A stretch of 64,000 nt of DNA from Acanthosoma haemorrhoidale (GCA_930367205.1 OV884009.1:95439189-95503188); one strand, 5' to 3'; counted from the stretch's first letter, positions 51,147-64,000 are shown. Translations and numbers: made by a program. The notes: generated by a model from the letters alone, not told the origin.

Positions 51147-54100
51147 ATGTTTGAGGGCTTCAGATCTCAATACGCAACTAAATTGAAGTCAGTTCTTTTT
51201 ACTGGCATTCAACCAGATATTAAAACCTTTCAAATAGTTGTATTTTCAAAATTTTCATTGTGCTTGTATCGAATCAACCGTGATTTGTTTTGGTGGTGCA
51301 TTTGCAATAGTCTTTTTACGCGATCAATTTTTACTCGCAGCTGTTTACTGTTCGGTGCATTAGAACTTGAACATTTGTCATGTTTGAGGGCTTCAGATCT
51401 CAAAACGCAACTAAATTGAAGTCAGTTCTTTTTACTGGCATTCAACCAGATATTAAAACCTTTCAAATAGTTGTATTTTCAAAATTTTCATTGTGCTTGT
51501 ATCGAATCAACCGTGATTTGTTTTGGTGGTGCATTTGCAATAGTCTTCTTACGCGATCAATTTTAACTCGCAGCTGTTTACTGTTCGGTGCATTAGAACT
51601 TGAACATTTGTCATGTTTGAGGGCTTCAGATCTCAATACGCAACTAAATTGAAGTCAGTTCTTTTTACTGGCATTCAACCAGATATTAAAACCTTTCAAA
51701 TAGTTGTATTTTCAAAATTTTCATTGTGCTTGTATCGAATCAACCGTGATTTGTTTTGGTGGTGCATTTGCAATAGTCTTCTTACGCGATCAATTTTTAC
51801 TCGCAGCTGTTTACTGTTCGGTGCATTAGAACTTGAACATTTGTCATGTTTGAGGGCTTCAGATCTCAATACGCAACTAAATTGAAGTCAGTTCTTTTTA
51901 CTGGAATTCAACCAGATATTAAAACCTTTCAAATAGTTGTATTTTCAAAATTTTCATTGTACTTGTATCGAATCAACCGTGATTTGTTTTGGTGGCGCAT
52001 TTGCAATAGTCTTCTTACGCGATCAATTTTTACTCGCAGCTGTTTACTATTCGGTGCATTAGAACTTGAACATTTGTCATGTTTGAGGGCTTCAGATCTC
52101 AATACGCAACTAAATTGAAGTCAGTTCTTTTTACTGGCATTCAACCAGATATTAAAACCTTTCAAATAGTTGTATTTTCAAATTTTTCATTGTGCTTGTA
52201 TCGAATCAACCGTGATTTGTTTTGGTGGCGCATTTGCAATAGTCTTCTTACGCGATCAATTTTTACTCGCAGCTGTTTACTGTTCGGTGCATTAGAACTT
52301 GAACATTTGTCATGTTTGAGGGCTTCAGATCTCAATACGCAACTAAATTGAAGTCAGTTCTTTTTACTGGCATTCAACCAGATATTAAAACCTTTCAAAT
52401 AGTTGTATTTTCAAATTTTTCATTGTGCTTGTATCGAATCAACCGTGATTTGTTTTGGTGGCGCATTTGCAATAGTCTTCTTACGCGATCAATTTTTACT
52501 CGCAGCTGTTTACTGTTTGGTGCATTAGAACTTGAACATTTGTCATGTTTGAGGGCTTCAGATCTCAATACGCAACTAAATTGAAGTCAGTTCTTTTTAC
52601 TGGCATTCAACCAGATATTAAAACCTTTCAAATAGTTGTATTTTCAAATTTTTCATTGTGCTTGTATCGAATCAACCGTGATTTGTTTTGGTGGCGCATT
52701 TGCAATAGTCTTCTTACGCGATCAATTTTTACTCGCAGCTGTTTACTATTCGGTGCATTAGAACTTGAACATTTGTCATGTTTGAGGGCTTCAGATCTCA
52801 ATACGCAACTAAATTGAAGTCAGTTCTTTTTACTGGCATTCAACCAGATATTAAAACCTTTCAAATAGTTGTATTTTCAAATTTTTCATTGTGCTTGTAT
52901 CGAATCAACCGTGATTTGTTTTGGTGGCGCATTTGCAATAGACTTCTTACGCGATCAATTTTTACTCGCAGCTGTTTACTGTTCGGTGCATTAGAACTTG
53001 AACATTTGTCATGTTTGAGGGCTTCAGATCTCAATACGCAACTAAATTGAAGTCAGTTCTTTTTACTGGCATTCAACCAGATATTAAAACCTTTCAAATA
53101 GTTGTATATTCAAATTTTTCATTGTGCTTGTATCGAATCAACCGTGATTTGTTTTGGTGGTGCATTTGCAATAGTCTTCTTACGCGATCAATTTTTACTC
53201 GCAGCTGTTTACTGTTCGGTGCATTAGAACTTGAACATTTGTCATGTTTGAGGGCTTCAGATCTCAATACGCAACTAAATTGAAGTCAGTTCTTTTTACT
53301 GGCATTCAACCAGATATTAAAACCTTTCAAATAGTTGTATTTTCAAAATTTTCATTGTGCTTGTATCGAATCAACCGTGATTTGTTTTGGTGGTGCATTT
53401 GCAATAGTCTTCTTACGCGATCAATTTTTACTCGCAGCTGTTTACTGTTCGGTGCATTAGAACTTGAACATTTGTCATGTTTGAGGGCTTCAGATCTCAA
53501 TACGCAACTAAATTGAAGTCAGTTCTTTTTACTGGCATTCAACCAGATATTAAAACCTTTCAAATAGTTGTATTTTCAAAATTTTCATTGTGCTTGTATC
53601 GAATCAACCGTGATTTGTTTTGGTGGCGCATTTGCAATAGTCTTCTTACGCGATCAATTTTTACTCGCAGCTGTTTACTATTCGGTGCATTAGAACTTGA
53701 ACATTTGTCATGTTTGAGGGCTTCAGATCTCAATACGCAACTAAATTGAAGTCAGTTCTTTTTATTGGCATTCAACCAGATATTAAAACCTTTCAAATAG
53801 TAGTATTTTAAAATTTTTCATTGTGCTTATATCGAATCAACCGTGATTTGTTTTGGTGGCGCATTTGCAATTGTCTTCTTACGCGATCAATTTTTACTCG
53901 CAGCTGTTTACTGTTCGGTGCATTAGAACTTGAACATTTGTCATGTTTGAGGGCTTCAGATCTTAATACGCAACTAAATTGAAGTCAGTTCTTTTTACTG
54001 GCATTCAACCAGATATTAAAACCTTTCAAATAGTTGTATTTTCAAATTTTTCATTGTGCTTGTATCGAATCAACCGTGATTTGTTTTGGTGGTGCATTTG

Positions 54101-54408
54101 CAATAGTCTTCTTACGTAATCAATTTTTACTCGCAGCTGTTTACTGTTCGGTGCATTAGAACTTGAACATTTGTCATGTTTGAGGGCTTCAGATCTCAAT
54201 ACGCAACTAAATTGAAGTCAGTTCTTTTTACTGGCATTCAACCAGATATTAAAACCTTTCAAATAGTTGTATTTTCAAAATTTTCATTGTGCTTGTATCG
54301 AATCAACCGTGATTTGTTTTGGTGGTGCATTTGCAATAGTCTTCTTACGCGATCAATTTTTACTCGCAGCTGTTTACTATTCGGTGCATTAGAACTTGAA
54401 CATTTGTC
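51147..54408. repeat. Array 2 14-mer higher-order repeat, copy 2 (3262 bp)
   Basis: The second 14-unit copy. It carries the same ordered markers as copy 1 plus private changes, for example TTGTACTTG near 51959 and AATAGACTTC near 52939. AATAGACTTC is absent from copy 1 but present in the 7-unit copy that follows, so the 7-mer was copied from this one and not from copy 1. Confidence 0.85.
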
Positions 54409-56039
54409 ATGTTTGAGGGCTTCAGATCTCAATACGCAACTAAATTGAAGTCAGTTCTTTTTACTGGCATTCAACCAGATATTAAAACCTTTCAAATAGT
54501 TGTATTTTCAAATTTTTCATTGTGCTTGTATCGAATCAACCGTGATTTGTTTTGGTGGCGCATTTGCAATAGACTTCTTACGCGATCAATTTTTACTCGC
54601 AGCTGTTTACTGTTCGGTGCATTAGAACTTGAACATTTGTCATGTTTGAGGGCTTCAGATCTCAATACGCAACTAAATTGAAGTCAGTTCTTTTTACTGG
54701 CATTCAACCAGATATTAAAACCTTTCAAATAGTTGTATATTCAAATTTTTCATTGTGCTTGTATCGAATCAACCGTGATTTGTTTTGGTGGTGCATTTGC
54801 AATAGTCTTCTTACGCGATCAATTTTTACTCGCAGCTGTTTACTGTTCGGTGCATTAGAACTTGAACATTTGTCATGTTTGAGGGCTTCAGATCTCAATA
54901 CGCAACTAAATTGAAGTCAGTTCTTTTTACTGGCATTCAACCAGATATTAAAACCTTTCAAATAGTTGTATTTTCAAAATTTTCATTGTGCTTGTATCGA
55001 ATCAACCGTGATTTGTTTTGGTGGTGCATTTGCAATAGTCTTCTTACGCGATCAATTTTTACTCGCAGCTGTTTACTGTTCGGTGCATTAGAACTTGAAC
55101 ATTTGTCATGTTTGAGGGCTTCAGATCTCAATACGCAACTAAATTGAAGTCAGTTCTTTTTACTGGCATTCAACCAGATATTAAAACCTTTCAAATAGTT
55201 GTATTTTCAAAATTTTCATTGTGCTTGTATCGAATCAACCGTGATTTGTTTTGGTGGCGCATTTGCAATAGTCTTCTTACGCGATCAATTTTTACTCGCA
55301 GCTGTTTACTATTCGGTGCATTAGAACTTGAACATTTGTCATGTTTGAGGGCTTCAGATCTCAATACGCAACTAAATTGAAGTCAGTTCTTTTTATTGGC
55401 ATTCAACCAGATATTAAAACCTTTCAAATAGTAGTATTTTAAAATTTTTCATTGTGCTTATATCGAATCAACCGTGATTTGTTTTGGTGGCGCATTTGCA
55501 ATTGTCTTCTTACGCGATCAATTTTTACTCGCAGCTGTTTACTGTTCGGTGCATTAGAACTTGAACATTTGTCATGTTTGAGGGCTTCAGATCTTAATAC
55601 GCAACTAAATTGAAGTCAGTTCTTTTTACTGGCATTCAACCAGATATTAAAACCTTTCAAATAGTTGTATTTTCAAATTTTTCATTGTGCTTGTATCGAA
55701 TCAACCGTGATTTGTTTTGGTGGTGCATTTGCAATAGTCTTCTTACGTAATCAATTTTTACTCGCAGCTGTTTACTGTTCGGTGCATTAGAACTTGAACA
55801 TTTGTCATGTTTGAGGGCTTCAGATCTCAATACGCAACTAAATTGAAGTCAGTTCTTTTTACTGGCATTCAACCAGATATTAAAACCTTTCAAATAGTTG
55901 TATTTTCAAAATTTTCATTGTGCTTGTATCGAATCAACCGTGATTTGTTTTGGTGGTGCATTTGCAATAGTCTTCTTACGCGATCAATTTTAACTCGCAG
56001 CTGTTTACTGTTCGGTGCATTAGAACTTGAACATTTGTC
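54409..56039. repeat. Array 2 7-mer duplication of 52778-54408 (1631 bp)
   Basis: Seven units that match the immediately preceding seven at an offset of 1631 bp. Shared markers are AATAGACTTC (near 52939 and 54570), TTGTATATTC (53105 and 54736), GCTTATATCG, GCAATTGTCTTC (53868 and 55499) and TTACGTAATC (54115 and 55746). The last unit, 55807, has TTTTAACTC where 54176 has TTTTTACTC. This marks the duplication junction inside unit 54176. Confidence 0.85.
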
Positions 56040-59000
56040 ATGTTTGAGGGCTTCAGATCTCAATACGCAACTAAATTGAAGTCAGTTCTTTTTACTGGCA
56101 TTCAACCAGATATTAAAACCTTTCAAATAGTTGTATTTTCAAAATTTTCATTGTGCTTGTATCGAATCAACCGTGATTTGTTTTGGTGGTGCATTTGCAA
56201 TAGTCTTCTTACGCGATCAATTTTTACTCGCAGCTGTTTACTGTTCGGTGCATTAGAACTTGAACATTTGTCATGTTTGAGGGCTTCAGATCTCAATACG
56301 CAACTAAATTGAAGTCAGTTCTTTTTACTGGCATTCAACCAGATATTAAAACCTTTCAAATAGTTGTATTTTCAAAATTTTCATTGTGCTTGTATCGAAT
56401 CAACCGTGATTTGTTTTGGTGGTGCATTTGCAATAGTCTTCTTACGCGATCAATTTTAACTCGCAGCTGTTTACTGTTCGGTGCATTAGAACTTGAACAT
56501 TTGTCATGTTTGAGGGCTTCAGATCTCAATACGCAACTAAATTGAAGTCAGTTCTTTTTACTGGCATTCAACCAGATATTAAAACCTTTCAAATAGTTGT
56601 ATTTTCAAAATTTTCATTGTGCTTGTATCGAATCAACCGTGATTTGTTTTGGTGGTGCATTTGCAATAGTCTTCTTACGCGATCAATTTTTACTCGCAGC
56701 TTTTTACTGTTCGGTGCATTAGAACTTGAACATTTGTCATGTTTGAGGGCTTCAGATCTCAATACGCAACTAAATTGAAGTCAGTTCTTTTTACTGGCAT
56801 TCAACCAGATATTAAAACCTTTCAAATAGTTGTATTTTCAAATTTTTCATTGTGCTTGTATCGAATCAACCGTGATTTGTTTTGGTGGTGCATTTGCAAT
56901 AGTCTTCTTACGTAATCAATTTTTACTCGCAGCTGTTTACTGTTCGGTGCATTAGAACTTGAACATTTGACATGTTTGAGGGCTTCAGATCTCAATGCGC
57001 AACTAAATTGAAGTCAGTTCTTTTTACTGGCATTCAACCAGATATTAAAACCTTTCAAATAGTTGTATTTTCAAATTTTTCATTGTGCTTGTATCGAATC
57101 AACCGTGATTTGTTTTGGTGGTGCATTTGCAATAGTCTTCTTACGCGATCAATTTTTACTCGCAGCTGTTTACTGTTCGGTGCATTAGAACTTGAACATT
57201 TGTCATGTTTGAGGGCTTCAGATCTCAATACGCAACTAAATTGAAGTCAGTTCTTTTTACTGGCATTCAACCAGATATTAAAACCTTTCAAATAGTTGTA
57301 TTTTCAAAATTTTCATTGTGCTTGTATCGAATCAACCGTGATTTGTTTTGGTGGTGCATTTGCAATAGTCTTCTTACGCGATTAATTTTTACTCGCAGCT
57401 GTTTACTGTTCGGTGCATTAGAACTTGAACATTTGTCATGTTTGAGGGCTTCAGATCTCAATACGCAACTAAATTGAAGTCAGTTCTTTTTACTGGCATT
57501 CAACCAGATATTAAAACCTTTCAAATAGTTGTATTTTCAAAATTTTCATTGTGCTTGTATCGAATCAACAGTGATTTGTTTTGGTGGTGCATTTGCAATA
57601 GTCTTCTTACGCGATCAATTTTTACTCGCAGCTGTTTACTGTTCGGTGCATTAGAACTTGAACATTTGTCATGTTTGAGGGCTTCAGATCTCAATACGCA
57701 ACTAAATTGAAGTCAGTTCTTTTTACTGGCATTCAACCAGATATTAAAACCTTTCAAATAGTTGTATTTTCAAAATTTTCATTGTGCTTGTATCGAATCA
57801 ACCGTGATTTGTTTTGGTGGCGCATTTGCAATAGTCTTCTTACGCGATCAATTTTTACTCGCAGCTGTTTACTGTTTGGTGCATTAGAACTTGAACATTT
57901 GTCATGTTTGAGGGCTTCAGATCTCAATACGCAACTAAATTGAAGTCAGTTCTTTTTACTGGCATTCAACCAGATATTAAAACCTTTCAAATAGTTGTAT
58001 TTTCAAATTTTTCATTGTGCTTGTATCGAATCAACCGTGATTTGTTTTGGTTGCGCATTTGCAATAGTCTTCTTACGCGATCAATTTTTACTCGCAGCTG
58101 TTTACTATTCGGTGCATTAGAACTTGAACATTTGTCATGTTTGAGGGCTTCAGATCTCAATACGCATCTTAATTGAAGTCAGTTCTTTTTACTGGCATTC
58201 AACCAGATATTAAAACCTTTCAAATAGTTGTATTTTCAAATTTTTCATTGTGCTTGTATCGAATTAACCGTGATTTGTTTTGGTGGCGCATTTGCAATAG
58301 TCTTCTTACGCGATCAAATTTTACTCGCAGCTGTTTACTGTTCGGTGCATTAGAACTTGAACATTTGTCATGTTTGAGGGCTTCAGATCTCAATACGCAA
58401 CTAAATTGAAGTCAGTTCTTTTTACTGGCATTCAACCAGATATTAAAACCTTTCAAATAGTTGTATTTTCAAATTTTTCATTGTGCTTGTATCGAATCAA
58501 CCGTGATTTGTTTTGGTGGCGCATTTGCAATAGTCTTCTTACGCGATCAATTTTTACTCGCAGCTGTTTACTGTTCGGTGCATTAGAACTTGAACATTTG
58601 TCATGTTTGAGGGCTTCAGATCTCAATACGCAACTAAATTGAAGTCAGTTCTTTTTACTGGCATTCAACCAGATATTAAAACCTTTCAAATAGTTGTATT
58701 TTCAAAATTTTCATTGTGCTTGTATCGAATCAACCGTGATTTGATTTGGTGGTGCATTTGCAATAGTCTTCTTACGCGATCAATTTTTACTCGCAGCTGT
58801 TTACTGTTCGGTGCATTAGAACTTGAACATTTGTCATGTTTGAGGGCTTCAGATCTCAATACGCAACTAAATTGAAGTCAGTTCTTTTTACTGGCATTCA
58901 ACCAGATATTAAAACCTTTCAAATAGTTGTATTTTCAAATTTTTCATTGTGCTTGTATCGAATCAACCGTGATTTGTTTTGGTGGTGCATTTGCAATAGT

Positions 59001-59856
59001 CTTCTTACGCGATCAATTTTTACTCGCAGCTGTTTACTGTTCGGTGCATTAGAACTTGAACATTTGTCATGTTTGAGGGCTTCAGATCTCAATACGCAAC
59101 TAAATTGAAGTCAGTTCTTTTTACTGGCATTCAACCAGATATTAAAACCTTTCAAATAGTTGTATTTTTAAAATTTTCATTGTGCTTGTATCGAATCAAC
59201 CGTGATTTGTTTTGGTGGTGCATTTGCAATAGTCTTCTTACGCGATCAATTTTTACTCGCAGCTGTTTACTGTTCGGTGCATTAGAACTTGAACATTTGT
59301 CATGTTTGAGGGCTTCAGATCTCAATACGCAACTAAATTGAAGTCAGTTCTTTTTACTGGCATTCAACCAGATATTAAAACCTTTCAAATAGTTGTATTT
59401 TCAAAATTTTCATTGTGCTTGTATCGAATCAACCGTGATTTGTTTTGGTGGTGCATTTGCAATAGTCTTCTTACGCGATCAATTTTTACTCGCAGCTGTT
59501 TACTGTTCGGTGCATTAGAACTTGAACATTTGTCATGTTTGAGGGCTTCAGATCTCAATACGCAACTAAATTGAAGTCAGTTCTTTTTACTGGCATTCAA
59601 CCAGATATTAAAACCTTTCAAATAGTTGTATTTTCAAAATTTTCATTGTGCTTGTATCGAATCAACAGTGATTTGTTTTGGTGGTGCATTTGCAATAGTC
59701 TTCTTACGCGATCAATTTTTACTCGCAGCTGTTTACTGTTCGGTGCATTAGAACTTGAACATTTGTCATGTTTGAGGGCTTCAGATCTCAATACGCAACT
59801 AAATTGAAGTCAGTTCTTTTTACTGGCATTCAACCAGATATTAAAACCTTTCAAAT

Positions 59857-59872
59857 AGTTGTTTTTCGAATT
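59857..59872. repeat. Array 2 unit with 1-bp deletion
   Basis: GTTGTATTTTCAAATTTTT becomes GTTGTTTTTCGAATTTTT. This is the third and last length change seen in the array. It breaks the usual frame and opens a chance 60-codon frame on the minus strand (59841-60023). Confidence 0.9.
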
Positions 59873-62800
59873 TTTCATTGTGCTTGTATCGAATCAACCG
59901 TGATTTGTTTTGGTGGCGCATTTGCAATAGTCTTCTTACGCGATCAATTTTTACTCGCAGCTGTTTACTGTTCGGTGCATTAGAACTTGAACATTTGTCA
60001 TGTTTGAGGGCTTCAGATCTCAATACGCAACTAAATTGAAGTCAGTTCTTTTTACTGGCATTCAACCAGATATTAAAACCTTTCAAATAGTTGTATTTTA
60101 AAATTTTTCATTGTGCTTGTATCGAATCAACCGTGATTTGTTTTGGTGGTGCATTTGCAATAGTCTTCTTACGCGATCAATTTTTACTCGCAGCTGTTTA
60201 CTGTTCGGTGCATTAGAACTTGAACATTTGTCATGTTTGAGGGCTTCAGATCTCAATACGCAACTAAATTGAAGTCAGTTCTTTTTACTGGCATTCAACC
60301 AGATATTAAAACCTTTCAAATAGTTGTATTTTCAAAATTTTCATTGTGCTTGTATCGAATCAACAGTGATTTGTTTTGGTGGTGCATTTGCAATAGTCTT
60401 CTTACGCGATCAATTTTTACTCGCAGCTGTTTACTGTTCGGTGCATTAGAACTTGAACATTTGTCATGTTTGAGGGCTTCAGATCTCAATACGCAACTAA
60501 ATTGAAGTCAGTTCTTTTTACTGGCATTCAACCAGATATTAAAACCTTTCAAATAGTTGTATTTTCGAATTTTTCATTGTGCTTGTATCGAATCAACCGT
60601 GATTTGTTTTGGTGGCGCATTTGCAATAGTCTTCTTACGCGATCAATTTTTACTCGCAGCTGTTTACTGTTCGGTGCATTAGAACTTGAACATTTGTCAT
60701 GTTTGAGGGCTTCAGATCTCAATACGCAACTAAATTGAAGTCAGTTCTTTTTACTGGCATTCAACCAGATATTAAAACCTTTCAAATAGTTGTATTTTAA
60801 AATTTTTCATTGTGCTTGTATCGAATCAACCGTGATTTGTTTTGGTGGTGCATTTGCAATAGTCTTCTTACGCGATCAATTTTAACTCGCAGCTGTTTAC
60901 TGTTCGGTGCATTAGAACTTGAACATTTGTCATGTTTGAGGGCTTCAGATCTCAATACGCAACTAAATTGAAATCAGTTCTTTTTACTGGCATTCAACCA
61001 GATATTAAAACCTTTCAAATAGTTGTATTTTCAAATTTTTCATTGTGCTTGTATCGAATCAACCGTGATTTGTTTTGGTGGCGCATTTGCAATAGTCTTC
61101 TTACGCGATCAATTTTTACTCGCAGCTGTTTACTGTTCGGTGCATTAGAACTTGAACATTTGTCATGTTTGAGGGCTTCAGATCTCAATACGCAACTAAA
61201 TTTAAGTCAGTTCTTTTTACTGGCATTCAACCAGATATTAAAACCTTTCAAATAGTTGTATTTTCAAAATTTTCATTGTGCTTGTATCGAATCAACCGTG
61301 ATTTGTTTTGGTGGTGCATTTGCAATAGTCTTCTTACGCGATCAATTTTTACTCGCAGCTGTTTACTGTTCGGTGCATTAGAACTTGAACATTTGTCATG
61401 TTTGAGGGCTTCAGATCTCAATACGCAACTAAATTGAAGTCAGTTCTTTTTACTGGCATTCAACCAGATATTAAAACCTTTCAAATAGTTGTATTTTCAA
61501 ATTTTTCATTGTGCTTGTATCGAATCAACCGTGATTTGTTTTGGTGGCGCATTTGCAATAGTCTTCTTACGCGATCAATTTTTACTCGCAGCTGTTTACT
61601 GTTCGGTGCATTAGAACTTGAACATTTGTCATGTTTGAGGGCTTCAGATCTCAATACGCAACTAAATTAAAGTCAGTTCTTTTTACTGGCATTCAACCAG
61701 ATATTAAAACCTTTCAAATAGTTGTATTTTCAAAATTTTCATTGTGCTTGTATCGAATCAACCGTGATTTGTTTTGGTGGCGCATTTGCAATAGTCTTCT
61801 TACGCGATCAATTTTTACTCGCAGCTGTTTACTGTTTGGTGCATTAGAACTTGAACATTTGTCATGTTTGAGGGCTTCAGATCTCAATACGCAACTAAAT
61901 TGAAGTCAGTTCTTTTTACTGGCATTCAACCAGATATTAAAACCTTTCAAATAGTTGTATTTTCGAATTTTTCATTGTGCTTGTATCGAATCAACCGTGA
62001 TTTGTTTTGGTGGCGCATTTGCAATAGTCTTCTTACGCGATCAATTTTTACTCGCAGCTGTTTACTGTTCGGTGCATTAGAACTTGAACATTTGTCATGT
62101 TTGAGGGCTTCAGATCTCAATACGCAACTAAATTGAAGTCAGTTCTTTTTACTGGCATTCAACCAGATATTAAAACCTTTCAAATAGTTGTATTTTCGAA
62201 TTTTTCATTGTGCTTGTATCGAATCAACCGTGATTTGTTTTGGTGGTGCATTTGCAATAGTCTTCTTACGCGATCAATTTTTACTCGCAGCTGTTTACTG
62301 TTCGGTGCATTAGAACTTGAACATTTGTCATGTTTGAGGGCTTCAGATCTCAATACGCAACTAAATTGAAGTCAGTTCTTTTTACTGGCATTCAACCAGA
62401 TATTAAAACCTTTCAAATAGTTGTATTTTAAAATTTTTCATTGTGCTTGTATCGAATCAACCGTGATTTGTTTTGGTGGTGCATTTGCAATAGTCTTCTT
62501 ACGCGATCAATTTTAACTCGCAGCTGTTTACTGTTCGGTGCATTAGAACTTGAACATTTGTCATGTTTGAGGGCTTCAGATCTCAATACGCAACTAAATT
62601 GAAGTCAGTTCTTTTTACTGGCACTCAACCAGATATTAAAACCTTTCAAATAGTTGTATTTTCAAATTTTTCATTGTGCTTGTATCGAATCAACCGTGAT
62701 TTGTTTTGGTGGTGCATTTGCAATAGTCTTCTTACGCGATCAATTTTTACTCGCAGCTGTTTATTGTTCGGTGCATTAGAACTTGAACATTTGTCATGTT

Positions 62801-64000
62801 TGAGGGCTTCAGATCTCAATACGCAACTAAATTGAAGTCAGTTCTTTTTACTGGCATTCAACCAGATATTAAAACCTTTCAAATAGTTGTATTTTCAAAT
62901 TTTTCATTGTGCTTGTATCGAATCAACCGTGATTTGTTTTGGTGGTGCATTTGCAATAGTCTTCTTACGCGATCAATTTTTACTCGCAGCTGTTTACTGT
63001 TCGGTGCATTAGAACTTGAACATTTGTCATGTTTGAGGGCTTCAGATCTCAATACGCAACTAAATTGAAGTCAGTTCTTTTTACTGGCATTCAACCAGAT
63101 ATTAAAACCTTTCAAATAGTTGTATTTTCAAAATTTTCATTGTGCTTGTATCGAATCAACCGTGATTTGTTTTGGTGGTGCATTTGCAATAGTCTTCTTA
63201 CGCGATCAATTTTTACTCGCAGCTGTTTACTGTTCGGTGCATTAGAACTTGAACATTTGTCATGTTTGAGGGCTTCAGATCTCAATACGCAACTAAATTG
63301 AAGTCAGTTCTTTTTACTGGCATTCAACCAGATATTAAAACCTTTCAAATAGTTGTATTTTCAAAATTTTCATTGTGCTTGTATCGAATCAACCGTGATT
63401 TATTTTGGTGGTGCATTTGCAATAGTCTTCTTACGCGATCAATTTTTACTCGCAGCTGTTTACTGTTCGGTGCATTAGAACTTGAACATTTGTCATGTTT
63501 GAGGGCTTCAGATCTTAATACGCAACTAAATTGAAGTCAGTTCTTTTTACTGGCATTCAACCAGATATTAAAACCTTTCAAACAGTTGTATCTTCGAATT
63601 TTTCATTGTGCTTGTATCGAATCAACCGTGATTTGTTTTGGTGGTGCATTTGCAATAGTCTTCTTACGCGATCAATTTTTACTCGCAGCTGTTTACTGTT
63701 CGGTGCATTAGAACTTGAACATTTGTCATGTTTAAGGGCTTCAGATCTCAATACGCAACTAAATTGAAGTCAGTTCTTTTTACTGGCATTCAACCAGATA
63801 TTAAAACCTTTCAAATAGTTGTATTTTAAAATTTTTCATTGTGCTTGTATCGAATCAACCGTGATTTGTTTTGGTGGTGCATTTGCAATAGTCTTCTTAC
63901 GCGATCAATTTTTACTCGCAGCTGTTTACTGTTCGGTGCATTAGAACTTGAACATTTGTCATGTTTGAGGGCTTCAGATCTCAATACGCAACTAAATTGA

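Larger units (their letters stand above)
22554..64000. repeat. Satellite array 2: ~178 tandem copies of a 233-bp monomer
   Basis: A head-to-tail array whose monomer begins ACCAGATATTAAAACC in the first copy (22554) and repeats at 22787 and so on. The marker ATGTTTGAGG at 22722 and at 63961 gives 177 intervals of 233 bp with a net loss of only 2 bp. Landmarks within the monomer are TTGTATCGAATCAACC, GATTTGTTTTGGTGG, TACGCGATCAATTTT, GCAGCTGTTTACTG, TTCGGTGCATTAG, AGATCT and AACTAAATTGAAGTCAG. The array is open at the right window edge. A 90-aa frame starting MFEGFRSQYATKLK recurs, but it is 273 bases long in a 233-base unit. Its last codons reread the bases that encode its own start, many copies have stops, and variants are mostly amino-acid changing. 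It is not a gene. AGATCT in essentially every unit predicts a BglII ladder of 233 bp. Confidence 0.98.

Noticed and set aside
59841..60023. 60-aa minus-strand frame in array 2
   Set aside because: It exists only because of a local 1-bp deletion in one unit; other units have stops on this strand.
60932..61255. 107-aa extended frame in array 2
   Set aside because: A TGA-to-TTA-type change in one unit merely lets the incidental frame run into the next unit.
22525..63767. The 78- and 90-aa frames of array 2 as a tandem membrane-protein family
   Set aside because: A 273-bp frame in a 233-bp unit rereads its own start in another frame. Many units carry stops at TTTTAAAA, and variants are mostly amino-acid changing (C/R/G, N/K, F/L). 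There is no sign of coding constraint.
22554..64000. CRISPR array or bacterial repeat system
   Set aside because: The whole 233-bp unit repeats with no variable spacers, and the locus contains an intron-bearing animal-type exon.
1..64000. CENP-B box
   Set aside because: Array 1 has TTCG and, in some units, CGGGA, but with 9 bases between them instead of 7. Array 2 has TTCGGTGCATT matching the left half only (followed by AGAA, not CGGG). Neither is a valid box.

Overview
The window looks like animal (metazoan, probably invertebrate) nuclear DNA. About 90% of it is two unrelated tandem-repeat (satellite) arrays. These flank a 6.35-kb unique, mostly AT-rich spacer. The only confidently recognised gene piece is one exon of an animal-type fatty acid synthase (FASN-like ketosynthase start), on the minus strand, with intact intron-type splice sites on both sides. 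That exon, the AT-rich spacer and the absence of any operon-like gene packing all argue for a eukaryotic chromosome. The species cannot be fixed from this sequence alone.

Layout. (1) 1-16198: satellite array 1, about 84 monomers that mix 188-bp, 200-bp and 202-bp length classes; it continues past the left edge of the window. (2) 16199-22553: unique spacer. It holds a more GC-balanced block without recognisable homology (16199-17400), the FASN-like exon (17540-17735, minus), two weak coding-like stretches on the plus strand (18009-18194 and 18403-18636), and AT-rich non-coding DNA. (3) 22554-64000: satellite array 2, about 178 copies of a very regular 233-bp monomer that runs off the right edge.

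The many 68-aa, 78-aa and 90-aa open frames in the arrays are by-products of repetition. None of the monomer lengths (188, 200, 202, 233) is divisible by three, the frames overlap their own next copy, and many copies carry stops. I therefore annotate the arrays as satellite DNA and not as genes.

Both arrays show higher-order structure. In array 1, multi-monomer blocks recur at offsets of about 2500, 3332, 1976 and 5308 bp. In array 2, marker variants recur at exact multiples of 233, especially 7 and 14 monomers (1631 and 3262 bp). One unit (54176-54408) looks like a visible unequal-crossover junction. If the FASN-like exon belongs to a working gene, at least one and probably both satellite arrays lie inside its introns or directly beside it. 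That is the most interesting biological possibility here.
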